Shown in pieces: positions 26,899 to 35,818 of a stretch of DNA of 64,000 nt. The position numbers were made by a program, and so were the translations under genes. How positions within the stretch are numbered: position 1 is the stretch's first letter; the number at the start of each line of letters is the position of its first letter. The DNA comes from Isoptericola sp. AK164 (GTDB lineage Bacteria > Actinomycetota > Actinomycetes > Actinomycetales > Cellulomonadaceae): NCBI RefSeq assembly GCF_029643425.1, contig NZ_CP119106.1:3472001-3536000 (forward strand), in the 5' to 3' direction. The notes under the pieces are model-generated. The model searched no databases and was not told where the DNA came from. It saw nothing but the letters and a program-made list of their open reading frames with translations.

Positions 26899-26917
26899 AA
26901 TACCCCTGCGGGGTATT
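26899..26917. promoter_or_regulatory. CsoR-like copper operator
   Basis: Perfect inverted repeat AATACCCC-TGC-GGGGTATT, overlapping a possible -10 box TATTAG (26914-26919). TACCCC/GGGGTA palindromes are the known CsoR target; the gene downstream encodes a copper chaperone, which supports the call. Confidence 0.8.
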
Positions 26918-26964
26918 AGCGTGCTGGAGAACGAGCGGCCCGACCGGGCCCGGGAGGAGAGTCG

Positions 26965-27177
26965 ATGAGCACGAACCAGTACCAGGTCACCGGCATGACG
27001 TGCGGACACTGCGAGATGTCGGTCCGCGAGGAGGTCGGCGCGGTCCCCGGGGTCGAGGAGGTCCAGGTGAGCGCGGAGTCCGGCACGCTCGTCGTCACCG
27101 GATCCGACGCTGTCGACGAGTCGAAGGTCCTCGCGGCCGTCGACGAGGCGGGCTACTCCGCGGTCCCCGTCGCCTGA
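26965..27177 (+). CDS. copZ: copper chaperone CopZ (HMA domain)
   Basis: 70 residues, a single HMA domain with the metal site MTCGHC (residues 11-16) and the usual beta-alpha-beta-beta-alpha-beta pattern. GGAGGAG precedes the ATG. It carries copper(I) to a P-type ATPase or to CsoR. Here it stands alone: neither copA nor csoR is adjacent, although the promoter has a CsoR-like site. A strong hairpin follows, so it is probably a monocistronic unit. Confidence 0.92.
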   Translation: MSTNQYQVTGMTCGHCEMSVREEVGAVPGVEEVQVSAESGTLVVTGSDAVDESKVLAAVDEAGYSAVPVA

Positions 27178-27188
27178 TCGCCCGCGGT

Positions 27189-27230
27189 GCTCGACGGCGA
27201 GCAGCTCGGTCGATCTGCTCGCCGTCGAGC
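27189..27230 (+). terminator. hairpin terminator after copZ
   Basis: A 16-bp perfect stem (27189-27204 with 27215-27230) and a 10-nt loop directly after the copZ stop. Confidence 0.8.
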
Positions 27231-27283
27231 GCTGCGCTGTCGAGAAGGTCGACGACCCGGCGTAGCACAATGATCGACGGCGG

Positions 27284-28342
27284 TCACGGCCCGCCGAAGC
27301 TCTGCAACAGGTCGTCGGGCACCCGGTCGAGCAGGTCCTCGCACGCCGCGGCCTCGCCCGCGCGGCACTGACCGCCGAGCTCCTGCAGCTCGTCGGCGTC
27401 GCCGACCAGGCCGCCGAGCTCCTGCAGGTCGTCGAAGGAGTAGTCGCCGGTGAGACCGCCGAGGACGACGTCCGGGACGCTCATCTGCCCCTCGGCGATC
27501 GCGTCGACCTGGGCCAGGCCGGCCTCGATGTCCTCGCCGTAGGCGTTCCAGAACATCAGGCCGCCGACGACCAGCAGCGTCGTGAACAGCACCTGCAGCG
27601 ACCCGAGCGTCAGCCCCGTCCGCGCCATGCCACGGCCGTTCGTCCCGCGCCGGCGGGTGCGGTCCAGGCCGATGCCGCCGAGCACGATCGCCAGGACGCC
27701 CACCAGGGGCACCACGATGCCGAGCAGGCCGGTGACCAGGGAGGCGACCGCCGTCGGCTCCGTGCCGCGACGTCCGCCCGTGCCGCCGGTCTGCGCGCGC
27801 TGCGCCGGGGCAGGCGGTGCCGGACGCTGTGGCGCCGCGGGCCCACGCTGCGGTGCGGCCGTCCCGGGCCAGGGTGCGGGGTGCTGCGCCGGTGCCGGGG
27901 AGGACGGACCCGCCGGTGCGGCGCCGGCGGGTGCCGCGGAGCGCGGAGCGGTGGGACCCGACGGCGGTCCGGCGGCCGGCGCGGACCGTTCGGCCGGCGC
28001 CGACCGGTGCGCCCACGGGGCGGCGCCGTACCCCCGGTCGGCGGGCATCACGGACTCCCGGTGCGGCCGGCCGGCCAGGGGCCGGGTCGGCGGTACGCCG
28101 CCACCGGGGAGGACCTGGGTGTCCTGGCCCGCACCCGCGTCGACGACCCGCGTGTCCTCGCCGGCGCCGACGTCGAGCGGCCGGGTCTCCTGCGGGTCGC
28201 CCGCGCCGAGCCCCTGCGTGTCCGGCGTCGAGGGGTCGGTCGGGAACCGGCCGGTCGGCGCCGGGACGGCCTGCGTCGCGTCCCCGCCGTCTGTCGTCGC
28301 GCCCTCGGCGTCGGTCCGGTCGGTGCGGTGCTGCTCGGTCAT
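27284..28342 (-). CDS. DUF4190-like membrane protein with long Pro/Ala-rich N-terminus
   Basis: 352 residues. The first about 190 residues are low-complexity, rich in Pro, Ala, Gly, Asp and Thr, with repeated 'E/D-DTRV/QV' units (GAGEDTRVVDAGAGQDTQVL). Two membrane helices follow (VASLVTGLLGIVVPLVGVLAIVLGGIGL and LGSLQVLFTTLLVVGGLMFW) separated by a basic loop RTRRRGTNGRGMA, which is the DUF4190 pattern. A short outside tail of about 90 residues holds two cysteines. Function unknown. Confidence 0.7.
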   Translation of the reverse strand: MTEQHRTDRTDAEGATTDGGDATQAVPAPTGRFPTDPSTPDTQGLGAGDPQETRPLDVGAGEDTRVVDAGAGQDTQVLPGGGVPPTRPLAGRPHRESVMPADRGYGAAPWAHRSAPAERSAPAAGPPSGPTAPRSAAPAGAAPAGPSSPAPAQHPAPWPGTAAPQRGPAAPQRPAPPAPAQRAQTGGTGGRRGTEPTAVASLVTGLLGIVVPLVGVLAIVLGGIGLDRTRRRGTNGRGMARTGLTLGSLQVLFTTLLVVGGLMFWNAYGEDIEAGLAQVDAIAEGQMSVPDVVLGGLTGDYSFDDLQELGGLVGDADELQELGGQCRAGEAAACEDLLDRVPDDLLQSFGGP

Positions 28343-28527
28343 GGGTCTCCCGTGTCGAGGTCGGCACCGATGCTATGCCCCGGGCCCCGCTCCGGACAGG
28401 CCCCGGACACCGGTTCGACCGGACGGGGCGGTGTCCCGGTGCCCGTCGTGCGCGCGGTCCGCGAGCGCCTGGCGCGGACCCCGGGTCCGGGGTGGCCCTG
28501 CGGGGCCGTTGGCCGGAGGATCGCCCT

Positions 28528-29931
28528 GTGAGCACGTCACCGGATCCTGGGGCGCCGGCACCGGCGCGCCGCCGTCGTGCCCGCTGGTGGTGGCTCGGCG
28601 GCACGCTCGTCCTGCTGCTCACCGGCGCGGCGTTCGTCGCGGCCGAGCTGGAGCACCGTGCCTGGGTCGAGGCGGTGGCGGAGTACGAGGCGGAGGTCGC
28701 CCGGGTCACCGAGGAGGCCGAGACCTCGCGCGCCCGGGCCGAGGAGGCCTACGCCGACGGTCTCGCCACGCTCACCGGGGCGATCGACCAGGCCCGACCG
28801 GTCTACCGGGCGAGCGAGGACCAGGTGGCCGACCCCGCGGTGCGGGACCCGCTCGACGACGCCCTGGCTGAGGGCCGCCGGCTCCGCGACGCCGAGGTCG
28901 CCTACCCCGTCGAGACCCGCACGGTGGAGGCGGTGACCCGGCCGAACCCGTTCTTCGCCGAGGAGCTCCCCGCGGTGACCGTCGAGGTCGTCGACGCCGC
29001 GCAGCCGGACCCGGCTGCGCTCGAGTCCGCGGCGACCGACCTCGTCACGACGGCCGACACCGTGGCGACGGCCCGCCGCGAGTGGGCCGTCGCCGAGCTG
29101 CGGCCCGCCACCGACGAGGGCCGCTACGCCCTGACAGGCCTGCGCGCGCAGGACGCGGACCTCGGCCTCGGCACCCTCGACGACGCGGTCACCGAGGCCG
29201 AGGCCGTCCTGGACGCCGGGGTGGACGCCGTCGACCCGGACGAGGCCGTCGCCTTGCGGGACACCCTGCTCGAGACGTCCGCGTCGCTGTGGCGCACCCG
29301 GCTGGACCAGATCACCGCCGAGCGCCGTGCGGCGGCGCGTGCCGACGGCGTCGACTGCCGCGTCGACCAGTGCGTCGCCCTGACCTTCGACGACGGTCCG
29401 GTCGCGGAGACCGAACGCCTGCTCCGCATCCTGGAGCGCAAGGACGCGCCCGCCACGTTCTTCATGGTCGGCGACAACGTCGCGAAGAACCCGCAGATCG
29501 CCCGGGCGGTGGCCGACGGCGGGCACCTGGTCGCGAACCACTCCTGGAGCCATCCCCAGCTCACCACGCTCGGCGACGCCGCGGTCCGGGAGGAGCTGCG
29601 CAGCACCTCCGAGGCGATCGCCGACGCCACCGGGACCACCCCGTTCCTGCTGCGGCCGCCCTACGGCGACGTCGACGGCCGGGTCCGCACGCTCGCGACC
29701 CGCACCGGGCTCGACGTCATGACCTGGAACCTCGACACGCTCGACTGGCAGACCCGCGACGCGAAGGAGACCCGTCGGGCCGTGCGGCAGCAGGTGGAGC
29801 CCGGCAGCAACGTGCTGATGCACGACATCCACGCCACCACCGTCGACGCCGTCGGCAAGATCATCAAGGACCTGCGCGACGAGGACTACGTGCTCGTCAC
29901 GGCCGACCTGCTCGTCGAGGACGAGGACTGA
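28528..29931 (+). CDS. membrane-anchored polysaccharide deacetylase (CE4/NodB)
   Basis: 467 residues from the GTG at 28528, preceded by GGAGGA. One N-terminal membrane helix (WWWLGGTLVLLLTGAAFVAAEL), then about 230 residues of predicted helix/coil rich in Ala, Glu and Arg, then a NodB domain from about 275. Its catalytic motifs are complete: TFDDGP, HSWSHP (metal His), RPPYGD, LDTLDW and LMHDIH. Likely removes N-acetyl groups from peptidoglycan or another cell-surface glycan. The helical region may position the enzyme away from the membrane. Confidence 0.88.
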   Translation: MSTSPDPGAPAPARRRRARWWWLGGTLVLLLTGAAFVAAELEHRAWVEAVAEYEAEVARVTEEAETSRARAEEAYADGLATLTGAIDQARPVYRASEDQVADPAVRDPLDDALAEGRRLRDAEVAYPVETRTVEAVTRPNPFFAEELPAVTVEVVDAAQPDPAALESAATDLVTTADTVATARREWAVAELRPATDEGRYALTGLRAQDADLGLGTLDDAVTEAEAVLDAGVDAVDPDEAVALRDTLLETSASLWRTRLDQITAERRAAARADGVDCRVDQCVALTFDDGPVAETERLLRILERKDAPATFFMVGDNVAKNPQIARAVADGGHLVANHSWSHPQLTTLGDAAVREELRSTSEAIADATGTTPFLLRPPYGDVDGRVRTLATRTGLDVMTWNLDTLDWQTRDAKETRRAVRQQVEPGSNVLMHDIHATTVDAVGKIIKDLRDEDYVLVTADLLVEDED

Positions 29932-29932
29932 C

Positions 29933-30000
29933 GGCAGGGGCCGCACGGGTCCCTGCCCTCACGACCACGAGGTCCGGGCCCGTCGCGACGGACCCGGACC
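29933..30000. terminator. two adjacent hairpins between convergent genes
   Basis: GGCAGGG/CCCTGCC (29933-29957) and a longer stem with GGTCCGGG/CCCGGACC arms (29971-30000) lie between the deacetylase and the beta-propeller enzyme gene, serving as terminators for both directions. Confidence 0.65.
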
Positions 30001-30024
30001 CGTGGCACGGCTCGTCGACGCAGG

Positions 30025-32466
30025 TCAGCCGCAGCTGATCGGGTCCACGGGCTCCTCGTGCGTGGTGACGACCTCGTCGCCGGCGATCTGCGCCGACGCC
30101 GTGACCGTCACGGTGCTCGCCGGGACCGACGGCTCACCCGTCGAGAACGACTGGTACGCGTGCCGGCCCGGCTCGACGTCGGTGAACGTCGTGCTGCCGG
30201 CCAGCGTGACGACCTCGACGTCGATCGCGACGTCGCCGACGTTCCGGACGCGGACCGCCACGTAGGCCGTTCCCGCCATGCACCGCGGCTTCACCGTCAC
30301 CTCCGTCGGGAGCGTCGGCTCGGACACGTCACCTCCGACGACCGCCTCGTCCCAGACGACCGGGGCGTCGTCGGTCAGCACCGCGACCCGGAACGACGTG
30401 CCCGCGGCGAGGTCGCCGGGAAGGGTCACGACACCCTGCTGCGCGGCGTCGAGCTCGACCGGACCCAGGGAGGTGACGCCGGCGTCCGTGAGGACGTAGG
30501 CGTGCCCCGTCGTGTCCGCCCGCAGCGGGTCGCCCGCCGGGTCGAACCCGGCGGCGTCGAGCGGCAGCTCGGCCCCGGCGCCCTCCGGGTCGGCACCGAT
30601 CAGGCTCTCCGAGCGGTGCGTGCCCGTCAGGTCCTCCCCCGTCGGGGCCAGCGGGGTCAGCTCCCACACCTGGGAGTCGTCCCCGGTGGCGTTCTGCAGC
30701 GTCACCGCGCCGGACCCCGCCGGGGCGGTCAGGTAGAGGTCGGTCGCCCCCGCCGACTGGATCCGGTAGCCCCCGTCGCCGGTCTCGACGAGGTTCCAGC
30801 TGCCCGTGTCCTGGTCGTCGACCCACTGGCCGACCCGCTGGCCCACGCTGGGGAACCCGGTCCACACCGCGGCCGCCCGCCCGCCGGACTTGTTGAGGAT
30901 GGTCTCCGCGCCGTCGGGCCGCGTCATGACGTGCCAGTACTGGGTGTCGGCGGCAGCGTCCTGCGGCTCGGCGACGACGTCCGGCACGTCCGCGTTGCCG
31001 ATGTTCGCGTCCGTGGTGTTGCCGCCGGTCCCGATCACCTGGCCGGAGGCGCGGTTGGTCAGCCGGTAGTAGGTCCCGTCCGAGTCGCCGAGGTCGACCT
31101 CGGCGTGCCGGACGACGGCGCCGCTCGTCGGGCCGCCCCAGACGGCCTGGAGGATGGCGACGCGTCCGGTGCCCTCGACGTACTGCAGCGCCCGGCTGTA
31201 GCCGGTGCCGATGGGTGCCTGGTGCTCCGTCCAGGTCCCGTCGCTCGCCCCGGACTCGTTGACCCAGATGTTGCCGCTGCCGAAGGAGTTGTACAGGATC
31301 CGGCCGTCGGGCAACCGCTCGAGCACCGGGCTGCCGCCCGGGGCCAGCGTGCCGGACCCCGGGGTCACCGGCAGCCCCTCGATCCCGGCACCGGCGGCCG
31401 TCCCGTCGGCGTGGAACGCGAGCGGGTCGTCGGCGATCTTGTACCGCGCGACGGTCCCGCCGCCGAAGTACTCGAACGTCATCAACCACTTGTCGTCGCT
31501 GGTCGGCACGACGTACGTCATGCCGGGCCGGCCGCCACCGATCTGCGTCTTGCCCGCCCCGCGGTCGACCGTCAGCCCCGGCGTGTCCACGACCGGGTCG
31601 CTCCACTCGGCGCTGACGCCGTCCCAGGTCCGGTGGACCAGGATCTGGCCGTGCGAGTCCGGCGCCGTGTCGTTGTCCGGGTCGACCTGCGCCACGCCCG
31701 TCGCGGGGTCGAAGCCGAGGTAGTCGTTCTCGTCGGAGTAGTAGGCGACGAGCAGACCGTCGTGCACCCTCAGCTGCGGCTCCCACACCGGGTCCACCTG
31801 CGCGAAGGTGTTGGCCGAGGAGATCCGGCCGCCGATCGCGCCGGCCGAGCCTCCCTGCCACCCGCCCCGGGCGACGATGTCGACGACGTCCCACGAGGCG
31901 CCCTCGTCGGTCGAGGCGAACAGCGCGATCGCCAGGTCGCTCCGGTCGCCGTCGTTGTCCGGCACCCACGAGGGGTCCGCGGCCTTCTGCTCGAGGAAGT
32001 AGTGGTCGTCGCCGGAGACGACGCTGGCCAGCAGCAGCGTCCCGGCCGCGAGGTCACCGACGTCCTGGGGCAGCACGTACAGGTTGGGGTTGGTCCAGTT
32101 GCTGATGTACGGGTCGTACTCGGGGTCGTCGCTCAGGTACGCGGGAGGATCGACCTCGGACAGCGGCTGCCACGACTCGCCGTGGTCGTCGCTCGCGTAG
32201 ACCGGCAGGGTCTGCCCGTCGGCGCTGCCGGTCTCCGCCACGACGGTCGACCGCTCGAAGGCCATCACGAGCCGCCCCGACGGCAGCTGGACGGACTTCG
32301 GGTAGATCGCGCAGTTGCCGGTGCCCTTCAGGCACGGCTCGTCGCCCAGCTCGTAGACGGTCCCTCCGGTCGGGTCGTAACCCTGGGCCGCCAGGGCCGG
32401 GAGCCCGGCGACGGCGGCCGCGGCGAGAAGTGCGGTCACGGTCCTGACTGATCTCGTCCTGCTCAT
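30025..32466 (-). CDS. secreted beta-propeller glycosidase (GH93-like/BNR) with ricin-type lectin domain
   Basis: 813 residues. Sec signal peptide up to about 27 (TALLAAAAVAGLPALAAQ). Residues about 30-440 form a sialidase-superfamily propeller with Asp-boxes ASDDHGESWQP and STDEGASWDV; VWEPQLRVHDGLLVAYYSDEND followed by HGQILVHRTW resembles GH93 exo-arabinanases more than GH33 sialidases. Residues about 455-600 look like a ricin-B/CBM13 lectin (YYRLTNRASGQVIGTGG...QVWELTPL). The C-terminal about 200 residues are beta-rich with an ARV-type CARDB-like part. GGAGGGG precedes the ATG. It sits in the GH42/ABC operon, so arabino-galactan side chains are a reasonable target. Confidence 0.75.
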   Translation of the reverse strand: MSRTRSVRTVTALLAAAAVAGLPALAAQGYDPTGGTVYELGDEPCLKGTGNCAIYPKSVQLPSGRLVMAFERSTVVAETGSADGQTLPVYASDDHGESWQPLSEVDPPAYLSDDPEYDPYISNWTNPNLYVLPQDVGDLAAGTLLLASVVSGDDHYFLEQKAADPSWVPDNDGDRSDLAIALFASTDEGASWDVVDIVARGGWQGGSAGAIGGRISSANTFAQVDPVWEPQLRVHDGLLVAYYSDENDYLGFDPATGVAQVDPDNDTAPDSHGQILVHRTWDGVSAEWSDPVVDTPGLTVDRGAGKTQIGGGRPGMTYVVPTSDDKWLMTFEYFGGGTVARYKIADDPLAFHADGTAAGAGIEGLPVTPGSGTLAPGGSPVLERLPDGRILYNSFGSGNIWVNESGASDGTWTEHQAPIGTGYSRALQYVEGTGRVAILQAVWGGPTSGAVVRHAEVDLGDSDGTYYRLTNRASGQVIGTGGNTTDANIGNADVPDVVAEPQDAAADTQYWHVMTRPDGAETILNKSGGRAAAVWTGFPSVGQRVGQWVDDQDTGSWNLVETGDGGYRIQSAGATDLYLTAPAGSGAVTLQNATGDDSQVWELTPLAPTGEDLTGTHRSESLIGADPEGAGAELPLDAAGFDPAGDPLRADTTGHAYVLTDAGVTSLGPVELDAAQQGVVTLPGDLAAGTSFRVAVLTDDAPVVWDEAVVGGDVSEPTLPTEVTVKPRCMAGTAYVAVRVRNVGDVAIDVEVVTLAGSTTFTDVEPGRHAYQSFSTGEPSVPASTVTVTASAQIAGDEVVTTHEEPVDPISCG

Positions 32467-32521
32467 ATCCCCTCCGTTGGGGTGATCGGGATCGGCGGGG
32501 CTCGTCGTCGAACCCCGGGGA

Positions 32522-32555
32522 CCGCCCGGACCGGCGAGGAGTCCGGTCCGGGCGG
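32522..32555 (-). terminator. intra-operon hairpin between binding protein and GH93-like gene
   Basis: A 13-bp perfect stem (32522-32534 with 32543-32555) lies 6 bp past the binding-protein stop. It may stabilise the upstream transcript or partly terminate, lowering expression of the secreted enzyme. Confidence 0.6.
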
Positions 32556-32560
32556 AGCTC

Positions 32561-33925
32561 TCACTGCTCGACGGTGAAGCCCTGGGAGCTGCCGTACGAG
32601 ACGAGGTTGTCCTGCCAGGCGACGAGGCCCTCGTTGAGGTCGCTCTTCTGCGTGTAGGCCTGGCCCACGGTGTCCGGGAAGACGCTGTTGGCGTAGACCT
32701 GGAACGGCAGGTACTGCCAGTCGGTCGACACGTTCTCGGACGCCTCGACGAGGACCTCGTTGATTTTCTGGCCACCGAAGTACTCCGGCGCGGCCTCGAG
32801 GAACTCCGGGTCGTTGAGGTGCGCCGTCGTGGACGGGAAGCCGCCGGACTCGAGGAACACGTCCACGCTCTCCTCGGAGCTGTTGAGCCAGCGCACGAAC
32901 GCCGCCGCGAGCTCGGGGTTCTCGGACTGCTTGATGACGGCCTGCGAGCTGCCGCCGTTCTCCGCCGTGGTCGGGTCACCGTCGTAGCTCGGGATCGGGG
33001 CGACGCGCCACTTGCCGGCGCCCTCGGGCACGGAGCCCTCGAGGATGCCCGGCATCCAGGCCCCGGTGACGATCGTGGCGAGCGTGTCGTTGCCCAGCGC
33101 CTTCCACCAGTCGTCCGACCACGTGGGGATGTCGGCCAGCAGGCCCGGCTCGAGCATCTGGTTCCACATGTCGGCCCAGCGCTGGGAGCCCTCGTCCTGC
33201 AGGTCGATGCTCACGGTCGTGCCGTCGACGGTGTACGGGTGACCGCCGGCCTGCCAGATGAGCGGCTGGACGAAGCCGGGGTCCCCGGCGTCGTTGGTGA
33301 TGTACGTCGACGGGTCGGCCTCGTGCAGCGTCTCGGCGGCGGCCACGTACTCGTCCCAGGTGGTCGGCACCTCGATGCCGTGCTCGTCGAAGAGGTCCTG
33401 GTTGTACATCAGGACGAGCGGGCCGGAGTCCTGCGGCAGGCCGTACAGGCCGCCCTCGACGCTGACCTGCGCCCAGGTCGAGGCCGTGTACTGGTCCTCG
33501 AGGCTGCCGAGCCCCAGGGTGTTCAGGTCCACGAGGCTGTCGGAGATCGCGAACTGCTGCAGGGCGTAGTACTCGATCTGCGCCACGTCGGGGGCTCCCG
33601 AGCCGGCCGCGATGGCGTTCTGGAGCTTGGTGTACTCGTCCGTCGCGGTGCCGGCGTTGACCACCTCGACCGTGACGTTCGGGTACTGCTCCATGAACGC
33701 GGCGGCCTGGTCCTCGCCGGACGGCGTCCACGTCCAGTAGGTCAGCTCGCCACCCTCCTCGAGGGCGGCGTCGAGGTCGGCCGCGGCCTCGGGGTCGGGC
33801 TCGGAGGATCCGGCGTCGGCCCCCGTCTCGGCTCCACCGCAGGCGCTGAGCAGGCCTGCTGCGAGGAGGCCGACGGCGACGGCGGCGGAGGCTCGACGAG
33901 CCTGTGGACGGATGGTGGTGCGCAT
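32561..33925 (-). CDS. sugar-binding lipoprotein of ABC importer
   Basis: 454 residues. Signal peptide with lipobox LSAC (Cys29) and an acidic linker. Family-1 solute-binding features: ELTYWTWTPSGEDQAAAFMEQYPNVTVEVVNAG, LYGLPQDSGPLVLMYNQDLF and TNDAGDPGF. It is placed after its two permeases instead of before them. Ligand probably a galacto- or arabino-oligosaccharide, from the flanking GH42 and GH93-like genes. Confidence 0.9.
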   Translation of the reverse strand: MRTTIRPQARRASAAVAVGLLAAGLLSACGGAETGADAGSSEPDPEAAADLDAALEEGGELTYWTWTPSGEDQAAAFMEQYPNVTVEVVNAGTATDEYTKLQNAIAAGSGAPDVAQIEYYALQQFAISDSLVDLNTLGLGSLEDQYTASTWAQVSVEGGLYGLPQDSGPLVLMYNQDLFDEHGIEVPTTWDEYVAAAETLHEADPSTYITNDAGDPGFVQPLIWQAGGHPYTVDGTTVSIDLQDEGSQRWADMWNQMLEPGLLADIPTWSDDWWKALGNDTLATIVTGAWMPGILEGSVPEGAGKWRVAPIPSYDGDPTTAENGGSSQAVIKQSENPELAAAFVRWLNSSEESVDVFLESGGFPSTTAHLNDPEFLEAAPEYFGGQKINEVLVEASENVSTDWQYLPFQVYANSVFPDTVGQAYTQKSDLNEGLVAWQDNLVSYGSSQGFTVEQ

Positions 33926-33992
33926 GGTTGCTCCTTGGTCACTTCGTCGTGCCGGACGCCGACGGTGGCGCCCGCTGTGGTCGTGCTGAGGT

Positions 33993-34892
33993 CTACTGCT
34001 TGACGCTCCCGGCGCTCAGGCCGGACTGCCAGAAGCGCTGCAGGAAGAGGAAGACGGCGATGATCGGCACGATCGCGACGAGCGAGCCGGTGATCACCAG
34101 GTTGAAGATGGGCTCCGCCGCGACGCCGGCGGCCTGCGAGCTCCACTGGTTGAGCCCCACCGTCAGCGGGAACCACTGCGGGTCGCTGAGCATGATCAGG
34201 GGCAGGAAGTAGTTGTTCCAGGTCGCCACGATGGTGAACAGCGCCACCGTCACGATGCCCGGCGTGAGCAGCCGGATCGAGACGGTGAAGAACGTCCGCA
34301 TCTCGGTGGCGCCGTCGAGCCGGGCCGCCTCGAGCAGCTCGGTCGGGACCGAGTCGATGGTGTAGACCCAGATCAGGTAGAGGCCGAACGGGCTGATCAG
34401 CGACGGGATGATGATCGACCAGGGCGTGTTGGTCAGCCCCAGCTGGCTGAACAGCAGGAACGTCGGCACCGCGAGCGCCGTGCCGGGCACGGCCACGGCT
34501 CCGAGCACGACGGCGAAGTAGGCGCTGCGCCCGGGGAACCGGAACTTCGCGAGCCCGTAGCCGGCCAACGTGGCCAGCAGGGTCGCCCCGCCGGCGCCGA
34601 CGACGACGTACAGCAGCGTGTTCCCGAGCCAGCGGAGGTAGATCCCGTCGTCGTAGGTGAACGTCGCCACGACGTTGTCCCACAGCGCGAACGAGCTGCC
34701 GAACGCCAGGCCGAACGACGAGAAAAGGTCGCCCTGCGTCTTCGTGGCGTTGATGAACAGCCACACCAGCGGCACCAGTGCGTAGAACAGGAACAGGATC
34801 ATGACCAGGGTCAGGGCCGTGGACTTCGGCGGCCGGGTGACCGAGAAGGCCCGACGGCGGACCCGGGGGTTGATCGTGCGTGACCGGACCAT
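33993..34892 (-). CDS. carbohydrate ABC transporter permease, MalG type
   Basis: 299 residues, six membrane helices; EAA loop ELLEAARLDGATEMRTFFTVSIRLL. Starts at 34892, overlapping the partner stop. The N-terminal 20 residues are basic. The binding-protein gene follows after 67 bp. Confidence 0.9.
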   Translation of the reverse strand: MVRSRTINPRVRRRAFSVTRPPKSTALTLVMILFLFYALVPLVWLFINATKTQGDLFSSFGLAFGSSFALWDNVVATFTYDDGIYLRWLGNTLLYVVVGAGGATLLATLAGYGLAKFRFPGRSAYFAVVLGAVAVPGTALAVPTFLLFSQLGLTNTPWSIIIPSLISPFGLYLIWVYTIDSVPTELLEAARLDGATEMRTFFTVSIRLLTPGIVTVALFTIVATWNNYFLPLIMLSDPQWFPLTVGLNQWSSQAAGVAAEPIFNLVITGSLVAIVPIIAVFLFLQRFWQSGLSAGSVKQ

Positions 34893-35818
34893 CAGCGGTC
34901 CTCCTTCCGGGAACCGCGCAGCTGCACCACGTAGGCGATAGCCGCGGTGATGACGCCCATGATGATGGCGACGGTGGCGGAGTAGTTGTACTGCTGGCCG
35001 GCGAAGGACAGCGAGTAGGCGTACATGTTCGGGGTGTACGAGCTGGTGATGACGTTGTTGGCCAACGGCTGCAGCACGTTCGGCTCGTTGAAGAGCTGGA
35101 AGCTGCCGATGATCGAGAAGATCGTGGCGATGACGATCGCTCCGCGGGCCGCGGGGAGCTTGATGGCCTTGATGACCTGCCAGCCCCGGGCCCCGTCGAT
35201 CTCGGCCGCCTCGTAGAGGTCCGTGGGGATCGTCTTGAGCGCCGAGTAGAAGATCACCATGTTGTAGCCGACGAACTCCCAGGTCACGATGTTGCCGATC
35301 GAGACGAGCATCCACTGCGGGGCGAACGGCGCCAGCACGTCGCTGCCGAGCCAGTCGTTGATGCTCGCGGTGAGGCCGAAGTTGTCGCCGTAGATGAAGC
35401 CCCACATGAGCACGGCGACGACGGCGGGTACGGCGTACGGCAGGAAGATCACGATGCGGAAGAACCCGGTCGCGTACAGCCGTGCGCTGTCGATCGCGAG
35501 GGCGGCCGCGAGGGCGAGCAGCAGCATGATCGGGACCTGCACGAGCAGGAACAGGAAGACACGCCCGAAGCCCGCCCAGAAGGCCGGGTCGTTGAACGCC
35601 AGGACGTAGTTGTCGAGGCCGACGAACGCGTTGCCGCCGACGAGCTGGTTCTGGAAGAGGCTGAGCCACAGGGCGTAGAGCAGCGGCGCGATGAACGCGA
35701 CGACGAACACGGCGGCGAACGGCCAGGTGAACTGCCAACCGGTCCAGCGACGCTTCGGTGTGCGGATCTCCTGGGTGACCCGTGCCGGGGTCACCCTCGG
35801 GGGGGTGAGCGTGGTCAT
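34892..35818 (-). CDS. carbohydrate ABC transporter permease, MalF type
   Basis: 308 residues, six membrane helices; EAA loop DLYEAAEIDGARGWQVIKAIKLPA. Start overlaps the GH42 stop (ATGA), so enzyme and transporter are co-translated. No ATPase in the operon, as in the other two sugar importers of this window. Confidence 0.9.
   Translation of the reverse strand: MTTLTPPRVTPARVTQEIRTPKRRWTGWQFTWPFAAVFVVAFIAPLLYALWLSLFQNQLVGGNAFVGLDNYVLAFNDPAFWAGFGRVFLFLLVQVPIMLLLALAAALAIDSARLYATGFFRIVIFLPYAVPAVVAVLMWGFIYGDNFGLTASINDWLGSDVLAPFAPQWMLVSIGNIVTWEFVGYNMVIFYSALKTIPTDLYEAAEIDGARGWQVIKAIKLPAARGAIVIATIFSIIGSFQLFNEPNVLQPLANNVITSSYTPNMYAYSLSFAGQQYNYSATVAIIMGVITAAIAYVVQLRGSRKEDR

Noticed and set aside
30025-32466. 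Sialidase (GH33) call
   Set aside because: Asp-boxes alone are not specific, and the operon context (GH42) and YYSDE...HGQ segment favour a GH93-like enzyme; left open.
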